A program made the translations under genes and the position numbers. Positions 1 to 8,781 of a stretch of 64,000 nt of DNA are shown one piece after another (position 1 is the first letter of the stretch; each line of letters begins with the position of its first letter). This DNA comes from Bacillota bacterium. Its GTDB lineage: Bacteria; Bacillota; Clostridia; Lachnospirales; Lachnospiraceae. Under the pieces are notes generated by a model that ran no database searches, was not told where the DNA came from, and saw only the letters and a program-made list of their open reading frames with translations. Location: positions 87,951 through 151,950 of the forward strand of contig JAEYJO010000058.1 in the NCBI GenBank assembly GCA_023408815.1, in the 5' to 3' direction.

Positions 1-1
1 G

Positions 2-718
2 CCGGGCTGTAACGAACATCCCATGCAGGATATGAAGGCGGCGAATATCGATTTAGACGCCTGCAGGAAGAAGCGCATACATCGCATAAGTACAAGTCAG
101 GGAGATTATGAAACGAGAACGATTCTAATCGCTACCGGCGCCTCTTATTCTAAACTGGGTGTGCCCGGCGAAGAAGAGTTCGCAGGTATGGGTGTCTCCT
201 ACTGTGCTACCTGCGACGGTGCCTTTTTCAGAAACCGCACGGTGGCGGTAGTAGGAGGGGGCGACGTAGCGGTGGAGGATGCGATTTTCTTGGCGAGAAC
301 CAGCAAGAAGGTATATTTGATTCATAGAAGAAATGAACTTCGGGCGGCTAATATCCTTCAGGAAAGCTTAGGCCGTCTTGATAATGTGGAAGTAATATGG
401 GATACGGTAGTGGAGGAAATCAAAGGAGAGGATCAGGTGCAGGGTCTTCTTCTGCGCGACCTGAAGACAGAGGAAAAAAAGGAGCTTGTGGTAGATGGTG
501 TATTCATTGCCGTAGGAATCCGTCCCAATACGGAAAGCTTCGGGAATGCCGTGAAATGCGATGAGAGAGGATATATCGTTGCGGATGAGGACTGCGTTAC
601 ACACACGGACGGAATCTTCGCAGCTGGAGATGTCAGAACCAAGAAGCTCAGACAGATTATCACGGCTGTAGCTGACGGCGCTAACGCGATAACGAGTATT
701 CAGAATTATTTTCTGTAG
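2..718 (+). CDS. trxB: thioredoxin-disulfide reductase, 5' truncated by window edge
   Basis: C-terminal three quarters of an NADPH-dependent flavoprotein disulfide reductase that reduces thioredoxin in the cytoplasm. The frame is open to the left edge, so the real start lies outside; the first ATG at 23 is internal. Visible are the redox-active CATC pair (bases 203-214), the NADPH-binding GGGDVAVED segment just after it, and the C-terminal FAD-binding stretch around GIFAAGDVRTK. The order CxxC, NADPH domain, FAD tail fits low-molecular-weight TrxB. A sibling enzyme such as a glutaredoxin-like or NrdH-linked reductase cannot be excluded without the N-terminus. Only 16 bases separate its stop from the next gene, although the functions differ. 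Confidence 0.9.
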   Translation, partial: PGCNEHPMQDMKAANIDLDACRKKRIHRISTSQGDYETRTILIATGASYSKLGVPGEEEFAGMGVSYCATCDGAFFRNRTVAVVGGGDVAVEDAIFLARTSKKVYLIHRRNELRAANILQESLGRLDNVEVIWDTVVEEIKGEDQVQGLLLRDLKTEEKKELVVDGVFIAVGIRPNTESFGNAVKCDERGYIVADEDCVTHTDGIFAAGDVRTKKLRQIITAVADGANAITSIQNYFL

Positions 719-734
719 AAAATGGAGTGAATCG

Positions 735-1748
735 ATGCGTAAGATCAGCATTATTGTTCCGGTTTATAATGTGGAAAAATATTTGGAGCGGTGCGTAAAC
801 AGCATATTGAGCCAGACTTATGAGAATAAAGAGATTATTCTTGTAGACGACGAGTCGGCGGATGCAAGCGGCAGGATATGCGATGAGCTGGCTAAAAGGC
901 ATGATGAGATAAGAAGTCTCCATGTAAAGAATGGAGGGCCTAATAGAGCTTGTCTGGAAGGCCTTATGGTGAGCGCAGGAGAATATATATGCTTTTGTGA
1001 CAGCGACGACTGGCTGGATGAAGAGATGCTTTATGAGATGAGCCTTCGGCTTGAAGCAGATAAAAAACAGATTGTTTGCTGTAACTTCGTCATAGAAGAT
1101 AAAAATGGCGTAAAAAAAGGCGGGCATCACGGTGCGAAGCCTGGCGTCTATGAAGGCGGACGCTTGGCGGAAGAAATATGGGGAGAACTTCTGGGACATG
1201 AGAATCGTACCGTCTCCATGTCCCGGTGCATGAAGCTTTTTTCCAGAGAACTTTTGACTGACAATACGAAATACTGGGATTTTAAGTTGCGCATGGGAGA
1301 CGATATGACGATTGCGATTCCTGCCATCTTAGATTGTAACAGACTTGTCATTATGGATGGGGCCGAGTATTACCATTACCTTTTCCTTGATTCTTCCATT
1401 GTGCATAAATATAACCGAGGCCTATATGAGAATATTCGGTATTTAAGGAGAGTATTGGAAGAGCTTTTGCGGGAAAAGGGAGCTTATAGGAAGGAGCAGT
1501 GCGAAAGAGAGTATTTGTATCTTTTGATGCTTGTTTTGAAAAATGAGGCAAGAGGAAACTATAAGGAATATAATAAGAGGATTCGTAGAATCTTAAAAGA
1601 GGAGCAGACTGCGGAAAAACTTAAAGACTATCCGATAGAGGTAAATGAAGCGGTGGGAAAGCTTTGCAGCTTTGCGATGAGACACCCGAATTTTTTCGTG
1701 TTAGGCTGCTTTCAGATGCTTATACGGGCCTATGACTATATGAAGTGA
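735..1748 (+). CDS. glycosyltransferase family 2
   Basis: Family 2 (GT-A fold) glycosyltransferase of 337 residues, expected to add a sugar from a nucleotide-sugar donor to a growing lipid-linked oligosaccharide on the inner membrane face. The N-terminus carries the typical IIVPVYNVEKYL start and the metal-binding DSDD motif at residues 89-92; there is no signal peptide. The ATG at 735 follows a GGAG-type site. The C-terminal 200 residues are variable, as usual in this family, so donor and acceptor cannot be read. It is followed by a pyruvyl transferase-like protein, a flippase and a polymerase, which marks this as part of an exopolysaccharide or capsule cluster. Confidence 0.88.
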   Translation: MRKISIIVPVYNVEKYLERCVNSILSQTYENKEIILVDDESADASGRICDELAKRHDEIRSLHVKNGGPNRACLEGLMVSAGEYICFCDSDDWLDEEMLYEMSLRLEADKKQIVCCNFVIEDKNGVKKGGHHGAKPGVYEGGRLAEEIWGELLGHENRTVSMSRCMKLFSRELLTDNTKYWDFKLRMGDDMTIAIPAILDCNRLVIMDGAEYYHYLFLDSSIVHKYNRGLYENIRYLRRVLEELLREKGAYRKEQCEREYLYLLMLVLKNEARGNYKEYNKRIRRILKEEQTAEKLKDYPIEVNEAVGKLCSFAMRHPNFFVLGCFQMLIRAYDYMK

Positions 1749-1830
1749 TGAACTGAAAAAATTGAAAAACACTCGTGTTGCGAAGCAGTAACCGGGAAGG
1801 TACAAAACGGTTACGAGGAAGGAAAGAACT

Positions 1831-3021
1831 GTGCGGGAAAAGATTGTTTTTTATACACATGCAGGAAGCGGAAACCACGGCTGTGAAGCGATAGTCAATA
1901 CGCTCTGCCGCATGCTGAAAACGGAAGTGACGCTGGTTACTAACAGCAAAAAAGAGGATGAAAAATATTCGGTGAATGGGATGTGCGAGTTGATACAGGA
2001 GAGGAAGTTTTCTAATCACAAGCTGGCCCATGTCTTGTATTATATATACCGTAAGATAACGAAAGATAAGGAAAGCTTTATTTTATATCGTTATCATGAG
2101 GTATTTGGGAAAAAGCGTTCCCCCTTGGCGATTTCCATCGGAGGCGATAATTATTGCTATGATATGATGCTGAACGATTTATTTTTAGCGAATACAGCAT
2201 TTAACCGGGCGGGAACAGCTACCATGCTGGTGGGGTGTTCCATCGAGCCGGAGCTTCTTAGCAGGAAGGAAATAAACGAAGACCTTGCCAAGTATAAGAT
2301 GATTATAGCGAGAGAGTCCATCACCTATGAAGCTCTTGTAGCGCACTATAAAAATACGGAGGTGCCGCCTGAGATCCTTTGCTATCCCGATCCGGCTTTT
2401 ACCTTGAAGGAAAAAAGGCTTCCCTTGCCCGAGGGCTTTTTAGAAGGCAAGACGGTGGGAATCAATATCAGCCCGTTAGTCATGGACTGTGAAGGAAAAG
2501 AGGGGATTATTCTATCCAGCTACAAGAGATTGATAGAGCACGTGATTAGGACCACTGATATGCAGATTGCGCTGATTCCCCATGTGGTATGGGATAGGAA
2601 CAATGACCGGATTCCGATAGAGGAGCTTTATCGCACATTCGAGGATACAAAAAGGGTAATTAAAATAGAGGATGGAACTTGTGAGGAGCTGAAAGGATAC
2701 ATTGCCAGATGCCGCATGTTCATAGGAGCCAGGACGCATGCTACGATTGCGGCTTATTCCTCCTGTGTTCCTACGTTGGTGGCGGGCTATTCTGTGAAAG
2801 CCAAGGGGATTGCCAAGGATTTATTCGGAACCTACGATAATTATGTGCTTCCGGTACAGCAGCTTAGAAATGAGGAAGCATTGATCGATGCCTTCCAGTG
2901 GATGTTGGATTATGAAGAGGATATAAGGAAACATCTGCAGGAAGTCATCCCCGGGTACGTTAAACAGGCGTATAAAACGGGCGAGGAAATCGAAAAGATA
3001 TGGAATAGAGTAAGGGTATAA
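1831..3021 (+). CDS. polysaccharide pyruvyl transferase family protein
   Basis: Protein of 396 residues of the CsaB/WcaK pyruvyl transferase superfamily, which typically adds ketal pyruvate from phosphoenolpyruvate to sugars of surface polymers. Supporting signals are the N-terminal glycine-rich GSGNHGCEAIVNTL segment and the C-terminal GARTHATIAAYSSCVPTLV stretch, which resembles a GT-B type binding region. The start is GTG at 1831 preceded by GAGGAAGGAAAG. Its stop lies two bases before the next ATG, so it is translationally tied to the flippase. Some family members in such clusters may act as glycosyltransferases instead; the substrate is unknown. Confidence 0.8.
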   Translation: MREKIVFYTHAGSGNHGCEAIVNTLCRMLKTEVTLVTNSKKEDEKYSVNGMCELIQERKFSNHKLAHVLYYIYRKITKDKESFILYRYHEVFGKKRSPLAISIGGDNYCYDMMLNDLFLANTAFNRAGTATMLVGCSIEPELLSRKEINEDLAKYKMIIARESITYEALVAHYKNTEVPPEILCYPDPAFTLKEKRLPLPEGFLEGKTVGINISPLVMDCEGKEGIILSSYKRLIEHVIRTTDMQIALIPHVVWDRNNDRIPIEELYRTFEDTKRVIKIEDGTCEELKGYIARCRMFIGARTHATIAAYSSCVPTLVAGYSVKAKGIAKDLFGTYDNYVLPVQQLRNEEALIDAFQWMLDYEEDIRKHLQEVIPGYVKQAYKTGEEIEKIWNRVRV

Positions 3022-3023
3022 GG

Positions 3024-4577
3024 ATGAGAATCAAAAATACATTAATCAATTTAATTTATATATGGGGCTCCGCACTTTTGCTGCTGGGGCTCAATCTACT
3101 GTCACGCCGTATTTTCTTAAATGTTCTTACCGTGGATTATTTGGGCTACGACGGATTGTTTACCTCGATCTTCTCCTTCCTTACGTTATCGGAAATGGGA
3201 ATTGCAAGTATCATTACTTACCATATGTACAGCGAAATTGCTACTGATAATACACAGCAGATTCGAAAGCTTCTATATATTTATAAGATGATATATAAAA
3301 TCGTGGGAGGCTTCGTACTGGTTGCCGGTGTAGTGACGAGCTTCTTTCTTCCTTTCATTTTGAAGGAGCAGATGGCGGGAGAGGACAGGCTGTTCATTTA
3401 TACCATCTATTATTTGCAGCTGCTGGTTACCATATGTACTTATTTTTTGGCGTATAGGAGGATACTTTTCGTCACCCACCAGAAAATATATTTCTGTACC
3501 ACGGTAGATACGCTTATGAGTATCATTTCCACCTCGCTTAAGATTTTCATATTGATTAGATTTCAAAGCTATATCGGTTATTTGCTCGTTGCTGTCGCCA
3601 ATAATATTATCTCAAATCTGATTATTGCATGGTGGTCGCGAAAGAAATATCCTGAGATCACTAAGGTGAAGATAAGCAAAGAGGATATTAAGGAACTTAA
3701 CCTGTGGCATGATGTGAAAAATATGATGGCTACTAAGATTGCCGGCACCATATATGGCAGTTCTGATGATATTATCATTTCTGGTATGCTGGGAATCGGA
3801 ATGGTGGGAATGGTGAGTAATTACCGTATGATTTCCGCTAAGATCCAGGAACTTATTATTTCTATATTCAGTGCGCTGCAAGCCAGCATAGGCAATCTCG
3901 TATATGCAGATGAAGAGAAAAAAGGAGTATCCTTCTTCGGCGCGTTAGACCTGGCCGGATTTTACATGGGGCTGGTGGCAGCCACAGGAATGATTGTGGC
4001 AGGTCAGGACTTTATTCTTTTTTGGCTGGCTAAGACGGAGTTACAGCTGCCTCTGTCCTTCTTATTCATGTTGTCTGCCAATGTATTCGTGGCTATCTGC
4101 AACAATCCGATGACTTATTTTCGAAATACGCTGGGACATTTTGAAACCGATAGAAATTATATGATAGCAGCAGCAGCCTTGAATGTGGTCGTATCCCTTA
4201 TACTTGCACCAATAATAGGGATTACCGGTATCATGTTTGGAACAGTAATCGGACATCTCCTTATCTTTATGGGAAGAACGGTAGTGGTGTATAAATATTA
4301 TGTGAAGGAGAAGCCTTACGGCTATTATATGAAATTTCTGTTTCGCCTGATCGTTTTAGGAATTACCGCTTTGGCATCGTTAAAGATTTCTTCGTTTTTT
4401 TCCATGGATATCCTGTTGGGAAGCATTATTGTAAAGGGGATTATCAGCGTAATTATCGCCACGGTTGCATTTTTAGCTTTCAGCTTTAAATCGGGAGATT
4501 TCCACACCCTGGTATCCTATATAAGAAGAGTAATAGAAATGGTTCTTAGGAAAAAGAAAACAAAGAGCAATATATAA
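3024..4577 (+). CDS. Wzx-type oligosaccharide flippase
   Basis: Integral membrane protein of 517 residues with about 12-14 hydrophobic segments spread over the whole length, matching the MOP-superfamily polysaccharide flippases that move undecaprenyl-linked repeat units across the cytoplasmic membrane. The N-terminal stretch with LLLLGLNLLSRRIFLN and the central TKIAGTIYGSSDDIIISGM are typical of the PST/Wzx branch. It starts two bases after the previous stop and is followed 31 bases later by a Wzy-like gene, the usual flippase-polymerase pairing. A lysine/arginine-rich tail ends the protein on the cytoplasmic side. Polymer identity cannot be inferred. Confidence 0.85.
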   Translation: MRIKNTLINLIYIWGSALLLLGLNLLSRRIFLNVLTVDYLGYDGLFTSIFSFLTLSEMGIASIITYHMYSEIATDNTQQIRKLLYIYKMIYKIVGGFVLVAGVVTSFFLPFILKEQMAGEDRLFIYTIYYLQLLVTICTYFLAYRRILFVTHQKIYFCTTVDTLMSIISTSLKIFILIRFQSYIGYLLVAVANNIISNLIIAWWSRKKYPEITKVKISKEDIKELNLWHDVKNMMATKIAGTIYGSSDDIIISGMLGIGMVGMVSNYRMISAKIQELIISIFSALQASIGNLVYADEEKKGVSFFGALDLAGFYMGLVAATGMIVAGQDFILFWLAKTELQLPLSFLFMLSANVFVAICNNPMTYFRNTLGHFETDRNYMIAAAALNVVVSLILAPIIGITGIMFGTVIGHLLIFMGRTVVVYKYYVKEKPYGYYMKFLFRLIVLGITALASLKISSFFSMDILLGSIIVKGIISVIIATVAFLAFSFKSGDFHTLVSYIRRVIEMVLRKKKTKSNI

Positions 4578-4608
4578 ATAGACAGAAGGTTAAGAGGATG
4601 CCGCTAAG

Positions 4609-6228
4609 ATGGAAAATTTAAAGGATAGCAATAAGAATATCATTCTTGGTAATGCCAGGAGTATTACTTTGCAAGAAAAATTGAATCTGAGCTGGGAGGA
4701 ACTGTTTTTTTATTTGTTTTTTTCTTCCATGCTATTCACAAAGGGACTCGGACTGATCGAGGGACAGTTCCTGTTTAATCTGGGTATTATGACGGGAGCG
4801 GGCTGTTTCGTGATAAAAGTAATTCTTACCAGATATTCTCCGGCGGAATATTTCGTTTCAGCGTTGTTAGGAATACTCAGCATCATGGCTTATTTGAATT
4901 CAGGAGAAAAAGGAATCCTCTTTTTATTTATGCTTCTGCTTGGAATGAAGAATATCTCCGTTAAGAAGGTTTTTAAGCTGGGGCTGTGTATATGGACCAT
5001 TACGTTCTGGGGACTGATACTCATCCATCTTTTTGGCTTGAGCAACGATTTGATTCTTGCTCACGACAAGCTGGGGCTTGGACATATACTGCGTTACAGT
5101 CTTGGTTTTCCTCATCCGAACGTACTTCAGGTTTCATATGTTATCTTTATGATGCTCTTTTTCTATGTATTTCAGCCCAAGGAAAAATGGACATGGATAA
5201 CCGCCGGACTTTTGTTTATTGGTGACTGCTATATTTTCCTTTATTCCATCAGTTACACGGGATTTATCCTATCGGGCGTTTATTTGATTGCCAGATGCTA
5301 TTTGGTGACGAGAAAGAGAATTACCAGATTCGAAAGCTTTTGCATACAGCTTGTGCTGCCTTTTTGCTCGCTGATTTCTATTGCAGGCCCCGTAGTTTTT
5401 ACCGGAAAGCTATTTGATGTTTTTAATAAAGTACTTAATACCCGGTTCAATTTATCCAGATATTTTCTGACTCATCAGGATATCACTTTATTCGGAAGCT
5501 CTTTGGCAGAAGCACCGAAGAATTATGTGATAGACTGTTCTTATGTGAGCTGCCTGCTTCTTTACGGCATTGTTTTGTTCGCATTTCTTATGGCGGCGTA
5601 CTTCGTCATGATACGCCGGTATATAAAAGAGGATAGAAGAGAGGAGCTGGCAATTATTATAGGCATTCTCGTCGCAGGAGCCTCAGAGCCTTTTTTGTTC
5701 AACACTTCCTTCAAAAATATATCCATCATATTCATGGGAAGCTTACTGTTTCAGATGCTGGAAGAGAGGAAGGGAGGAAAAATATTATTTACGTCCGGCT
5801 ATAGCATAGCGGAGAAATCACTTCTCGCCTTTGTACGATGCAGACAAGCGGGAACACGATTTATGGCCTCATGTCTTGAGGGGCTTAAGAAAAATGCGGT
5901 AAAGTGGTCCATAATCAGCATTTTGATCGGAATTCTGTCCAGCGGAATCTACGCGGTGAACTGGGACAGGCCTTCGGCCATCTACATGCCTACCAGCCAG
6001 AGTGATGAAGTGGAGCAGGAACCGGTGTTTATCGATAAGGAGAAGCTGCCGGCAGATTTTGACGGATGGATATTACAAAATAATGACAAAGAGACTCCGA
6101 TGGCGAAGTTTACAGGGAATATGATTGCCATTGAATATGTACGGGTTATTGTCAGTAGCTTTATTATTGTATACACATTTTGTATGATAGTGATAACCAC
6201 CATATTTGGAATAAGAAAAAATTGGTAA
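4609..6228 (+). CDS. O-antigen/EPS polymerase-like membrane protein (Wzy) with C-terminal extension
   Basis: Protein of 539 residues with many membrane helices and a large polar loop containing the segment GFPHPNVLQ, consistent with Wzy-type polymerases that link repeat units outside the membrane. Wzy proteins diverge strongly, so the call leans on topology and on its place directly after the flippase. After the polymerase-like part, residues 423-539 form an extra module: one helix (about 433-452), a polar outward segment of about 58 residues, and a second helix (about 511-534). That layout recalls a very short Wzz-like chain length regulator. A SigA-type promoter and an unrelated gene follow, so the polysaccharide segment ends here. 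Confidence 0.75.
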   Translation: MENLKDSNKNIILGNARSITLQEKLNLSWEELFFYLFFSSMLFTKGLGLIEGQFLFNLGIMTGAGCFVIKVILTRYSPAEYFVSALLGILSIMAYLNSGEKGILFLFMLLLGMKNISVKKVFKLGLCIWTITFWGLILIHLFGLSNDLILAHDKLGLGHILRYSLGFPHPNVLQVSYVIFMMLFFYVFQPKEKWTWITAGLLFIGDCYIFLYSISYTGFILSGVYLIARCYLVTRKRITRFESFCIQLVLPFCSLISIAGPVVFTGKLFDVFNKVLNTRFNLSRYFLTHQDITLFGSSLAEAPKNYVIDCSYVSCLLLYGIVLFAFLMAAYFVMIRRYIKEDRREELAIIIGILVAGASEPFLFNTSFKNISIIFMGSLLFQMLEERKGGKILFTSGYSIAEKSLLAFVRCRQAGTRFMASCLEGLKKNAVKWSIISILIGILSSGIYAVNWDRPSAIYMPTSQSDEVEQEPVFIDKEKLPADFDGWILQNNDKETPMAKFTGNMIAIEYVRVIVSSFIIVYTFCMIVITTIFGIRKNW

Positions 6229-6241
6229 ATGTATCCTAACG

Positions 6242-6270
6242 TTGACAAAGTATTACAAAGGTGTTATATT
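6242..6270 (+). promoter_or_regulatory. SigA-type promoter of the NlpC/P60 gene
   Basis: Consensus -35 TTGACA at 6242-6247, a 17-base spacer, and -10 TATATT at 6265-6270. Transcription would start near 6277, leaving an AT-rich leader of about 65 bases before the ATG at 6342, which is preceded by AACGGAGGAT. Confidence 0.8.
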
Positions 6271-6341
6271 ATTTTACAGATGTAATAAATTTGTAATAAA
6301 TTTAATATTAGCGTTAACAATTAACGGAGGATATTTCTTGT

Positions 6342-7676
6342 ATGAGACATAAGAACGTGAAAATTGTAATATGTGCAGTGACAGCAGTTCTTACATTTTC
6401 AAGTATTGACATAAAGACAAACGCGGCGACAGGAATTTCTTCCGTATTGCCGTCTGCAGGAATCGATTATACCTTGGCTTCCAATGCCACTTCCTTGAAA
6501 AATATTAAGGATGAAGCGAAGACTCAGAGCACAAATAGTGCCGGCGTATCGGGAAATACATCGAATAACAGCACGCAAGCTTCTGTTTCTGCCGGAAGTA
6601 CGAATACAACATCTGTAACGGAAAGTGGAGAGACTGTTTCCGGAGATACTTCGAAAGCAGCGGAAAAGGCCATTGAAGAAACGAAGGTGGTTGACGCATC
6701 TACCGTAGATGAAAGCGTTTTGAAGAGCGTGGAGAAGAAGCTGGACAAGAAGGATGAAGAAGAAGGCTTCAAGAGCCTTGTTATTGCAAAGGTAAATGAT
6801 TACGTAAATGTAAGAAATAGTCCGAGCGAGGATGGAGAAATCGTTGGAAAGCTTTATGATAAATCGGTAGGAACCTTTATTTCGGAGGCCGACGGCTGGT
6901 ATCAAATCAATTCCGGTTCTGTGACGGGTTATGTAAAAGGTGAATATTGTGTGACAGGCGATAATGCCATCACACTTGCGAAAGAAGTAGGAACGAGAAT
7001 TGCGACGGTTACAACGACGACCCTGAAGGTGCGTGAGCAGCCCGGAATGGATGCGACGGTACTTGGACTCATACCGATTGAAGATCAACTGATCGTAACG
7101 GAAGAAATGGATGATTGGGTAAAGGTGAACATAGAAGAAGGCGATGGTTATGTTTCTACGGATTACATAACGCTTTCGACAGAATTCGTCAAGGCTGAGT
7201 CAAAGGAAGAAGAAGCAGCCAGACTCGCTAAGGAAGAGGCGGAGAGAAAAGCGGCACAAGCTGCGGCAGCAAGAGCAACTCAATCGAGCTCTTCGAAGCA
7301 GACGATTACATATGTTTCCAGCGGCGGAAGCGCAATGGGACGTTCCGTGGCGGATTATGCACTTCAATTTGTGGGAAATCCATATGTATATGGTGGAACG
7401 AGCCTTACGAACGGAGCAGATTGCTCAGGATTTGTTCTGAGTGTTTATGCGAACTTCGGCGTGGGTCTGCCTCATTCCTCGTCGGCAGATAGAAGCGTGG
7501 GATCGGCAGTAAACGGATTGGAAAATGCACAGCCGGGCGATCTCGTATGCTATTCCGGACATGTGGCTTTATATATTGGAAACGGTCAGATTGTACATGC
7601 CTCTACTTCTAAGACGGGCATCATCGTATCCAATGCTAACTATAGAACACCTCTTTCTGTTAGAAGGATTTTTTAA
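6342..7676 (+). CDS. SH3-domain NlpC/P60 cell-wall endopeptidase
   Basis: Exported cysteine peptidase of 444 residues that should cut stem peptides of peptidoglycan. A signal peptide occupies residues 1 to about 29 (cleavage near TNAAT). A Ser/Thr/Asn-rich low-complexity stretch (about 50-105) follows, then two bacterial SH3 domains (about 147-205 and 219-280, the second containing LKVREQPG), an Ala/Glu-rich linker (286-312) and the C-terminal NlpC/P60 domain. Catalytic Cys361 is in ADCSGF and the histidine is His407 in SGHVALYIG, with His419 in the IVHAS segment. It has its own strong promoter and a terminator 26 bases after the stop, so it is a single-gene unit. Confidence 0.93.
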   Translation: MRHKNVKIVICAVTAVLTFSSIDIKTNAATGISSVLPSAGIDYTLASNATSLKNIKDEAKTQSTNSAGVSGNTSNNSTQASVSAGSTNTTSVTESGETVSGDTSKAAEKAIEETKVVDASTVDESVLKSVEKKLDKKDEEEGFKSLVIAKVNDYVNVRNSPSEDGEIVGKLYDKSVGTFISEADGWYQINSGSVTGYVKGEYCVTGDNAITLAKEVGTRIATVTTTTLKVREQPGMDATVLGLIPIEDQLIVTEEMDDWVKVNIEEGDGYVSTDYITLSTEFVKAESKEEEAARLAKEEAERKAAQAAAARATQSSSSKQTITYVSSGGSAMGRSVADYALQFVGNPYVYGGTSLTNGADCSGFVLSVYANFGVGLPHSSSADRSVGSAVNGLENAQPGDLVCYSGHVALYIGNGQIVHASTSKTGIIVSNANYRTPLSVRRIF

Positions 7677-7701
7677 TCGGAGAATTAATAAAACAAATCA
7701 G

Positions 7702-7729
7702 GCGGATGCTTTCTGGCATTCGCTTTTTT
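7702..7729 (+). terminator. intrinsic terminator after the NlpC/P60 gene
   Basis: GCGGATGC pairs with GCATTCGC (8 pairs, one G-T) around a 6-base loop, followed at once by a run of six T. Confidence 0.85.
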
Positions 7730-8094
7730 GAATGTCTTTATCCGAATTGCAAGAGCTGTCCGGGCGGGGAAAATTGAAGGGAGTTCAAAATTATCTTGAC
7801 AAGTTGCGACTTGTACAAGATTCACAAAGAGCGAAATGAAGAAAATAAATATACTTAATAAAGTTTTAATGTTATCCACATAGGAAAGTGCCTAAAAATA
7901 GGCATTTGGCAGTTATACACGAAGTTATACACATTATCCACATGTTTTGGGAATAAAAGAGGGAAGGAAATTATGGTAACCTTTAGAACGCATGTTTTGT
8001 ATAGTTCTGATAAAAATGTCTTTTTTATCGGAAAATGTCGAAAGTGGTATTGACTTTACAAAAGTCTTGAAGCCAAAACAAAATCTCTAATTTG
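7730..8094. other. long intergenic region with DnaA-box cluster and inverted repeats
   Basis: No gene is visible in this AT-rich spacer. It holds four DnaA-type 9-mers in the same orientation: TTATCCACA (7872-7880), TTATACACG (7913-7921), TTATACACA (7925-7933) and TTATCCACA (7934-7942). Three match the consensus TTATNCACA fully and one has a last-base change. A short hairpin TGCCTA-AAAA-TAGGCA (7889-7904) lies between the first two. Two other inverted repeats occur: ACAAGT-TGCG-ACTTGT (7799-7814) and GACTTT-ACA-AAAGTC (8052-8066). The cluster lies about 220-290 bases upstream of hpf. No dnaA or dnaN gene is nearby. Confidence 0.7.
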
Positions 8095-8124
8095 TTGCAC
8101 AAGGTCATTGAAATATGGTATAAT
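8095..8124 (+). promoter_or_regulatory. promoter of hpf
   Basis: -35 TTGCAC at 8095-8100, 18-base spacer, perfect -10 TATAAT at 8119-8124. Predicted start is about 30 bases before the ATG at 8160. Confidence 0.7.
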
Positions 8125-8159
8125 GCTTGTACAATAATCCAATGAAAGGGATGAGTGAT

Positions 8160-8687
8160 ATGAAGTTTATTATAGCAGGTAAGAATATCGATGTTACTGA
8201 AGGGTTGAGGACAGCGGTAGAGGATAAGATAGGTAAACTGGAGAAATATTTTAATCCGGAGACCGAAGTACATGTAACGTTGAGCGTAGAAAAGGAAAGA
8301 CAAAAGATAGAGGTAACGATACCGGTAAAAGGAAGTATCATTCGCTCGGAGCAGGTAAGCAACGATATGTATGTTTCTATCGACCTGGTGGAAGAAATTA
8401 TCGAAAGACAGTTAAAGAAGTACAAGAATAAGCTGGTAGACCAGAAGCAGTCTGTAAGCTTTTTCAAACAAGAATTCATAGAGAAGGATTATATGGATGA
8501 AGAAGAAATCAAGATCATCCGTACCAAGAAATTTGACATCAAGCCGATGTATCCAGAAGACGCATGTATTCAAATGGAGCTTTTGGGACATAATTTCTTC
8601 GTATTCTGTAATGCGGAGACCGATCAGGTAAACGTAGTATACAAGAGAAAAGGCAATACTTATGGTCTGATTGAGCCCGAATTATAG
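8160..8687 (+). CDS. hpf: ribosome hibernation-promoting factor, long form
   Basis: Long-type HPF of 175 residues, which dimerises 70S ribosomes into inactive 100S particles in stationary phase. The N-terminal RaiA-like domain begins MKFIIAGKNIDVTEGL and includes the basic helix around VEEIIERQLKKYKNK; the C-terminal dimerisation domain starts near VRTKKFDIKPM-like sequence (IIRTKKFDIKPMYPEDAC) and ends with GLIEPEL. ATG 8160 is preferred over the upstream TTG at 8127 because AAAGGG sits 9 bases before it and the family starts there. It is monocistronic with a near-consensus promoter; the DnaA-box cluster upstream may add control. Confidence 0.93.
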   Translation: MKFIIAGKNIDVTEGLRTAVEDKIGKLEKYFNPETEVHVTLSVEKERQKIEVTIPVKGSIIRSEQVSNDMYVSIDLVEEIIERQLKKYKNKLVDQKQSVSFFKQEFIEKDYMDEEEIKIIRTKKFDIKPMYPEDACIQMELLGHNFFVFCNAETDQVNVVYKRKGNTYGLIEPEL

Positions 8688-8781
8688 ATGGGTAAGGGGC
8701 GAAAGCGCCTGATTATCCGGTTTTGAAATTAGTAAATGCGGAATTGTTATATTAAGATTATTGAGATTTGAAGGGGGCTGT

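Noticed and set aside
6399..7088. 229-residue antisense frame in the NlpC/P60 gene
   Set aside because: No motif or start signal; a shadow of the SH3-domain repeats.
7796..7820. TTGACA at 7796 as a promoter
   Set aside because: No acceptable -10 box at 16-18 bases.
7872..7942. the DnaA-box cluster as chromosomal oriC
   Set aside because: No dnaA, dnaN or rpmH gene and no obvious AT-rich unwinding element with the boxes; kept as a cluster, not called an origin.
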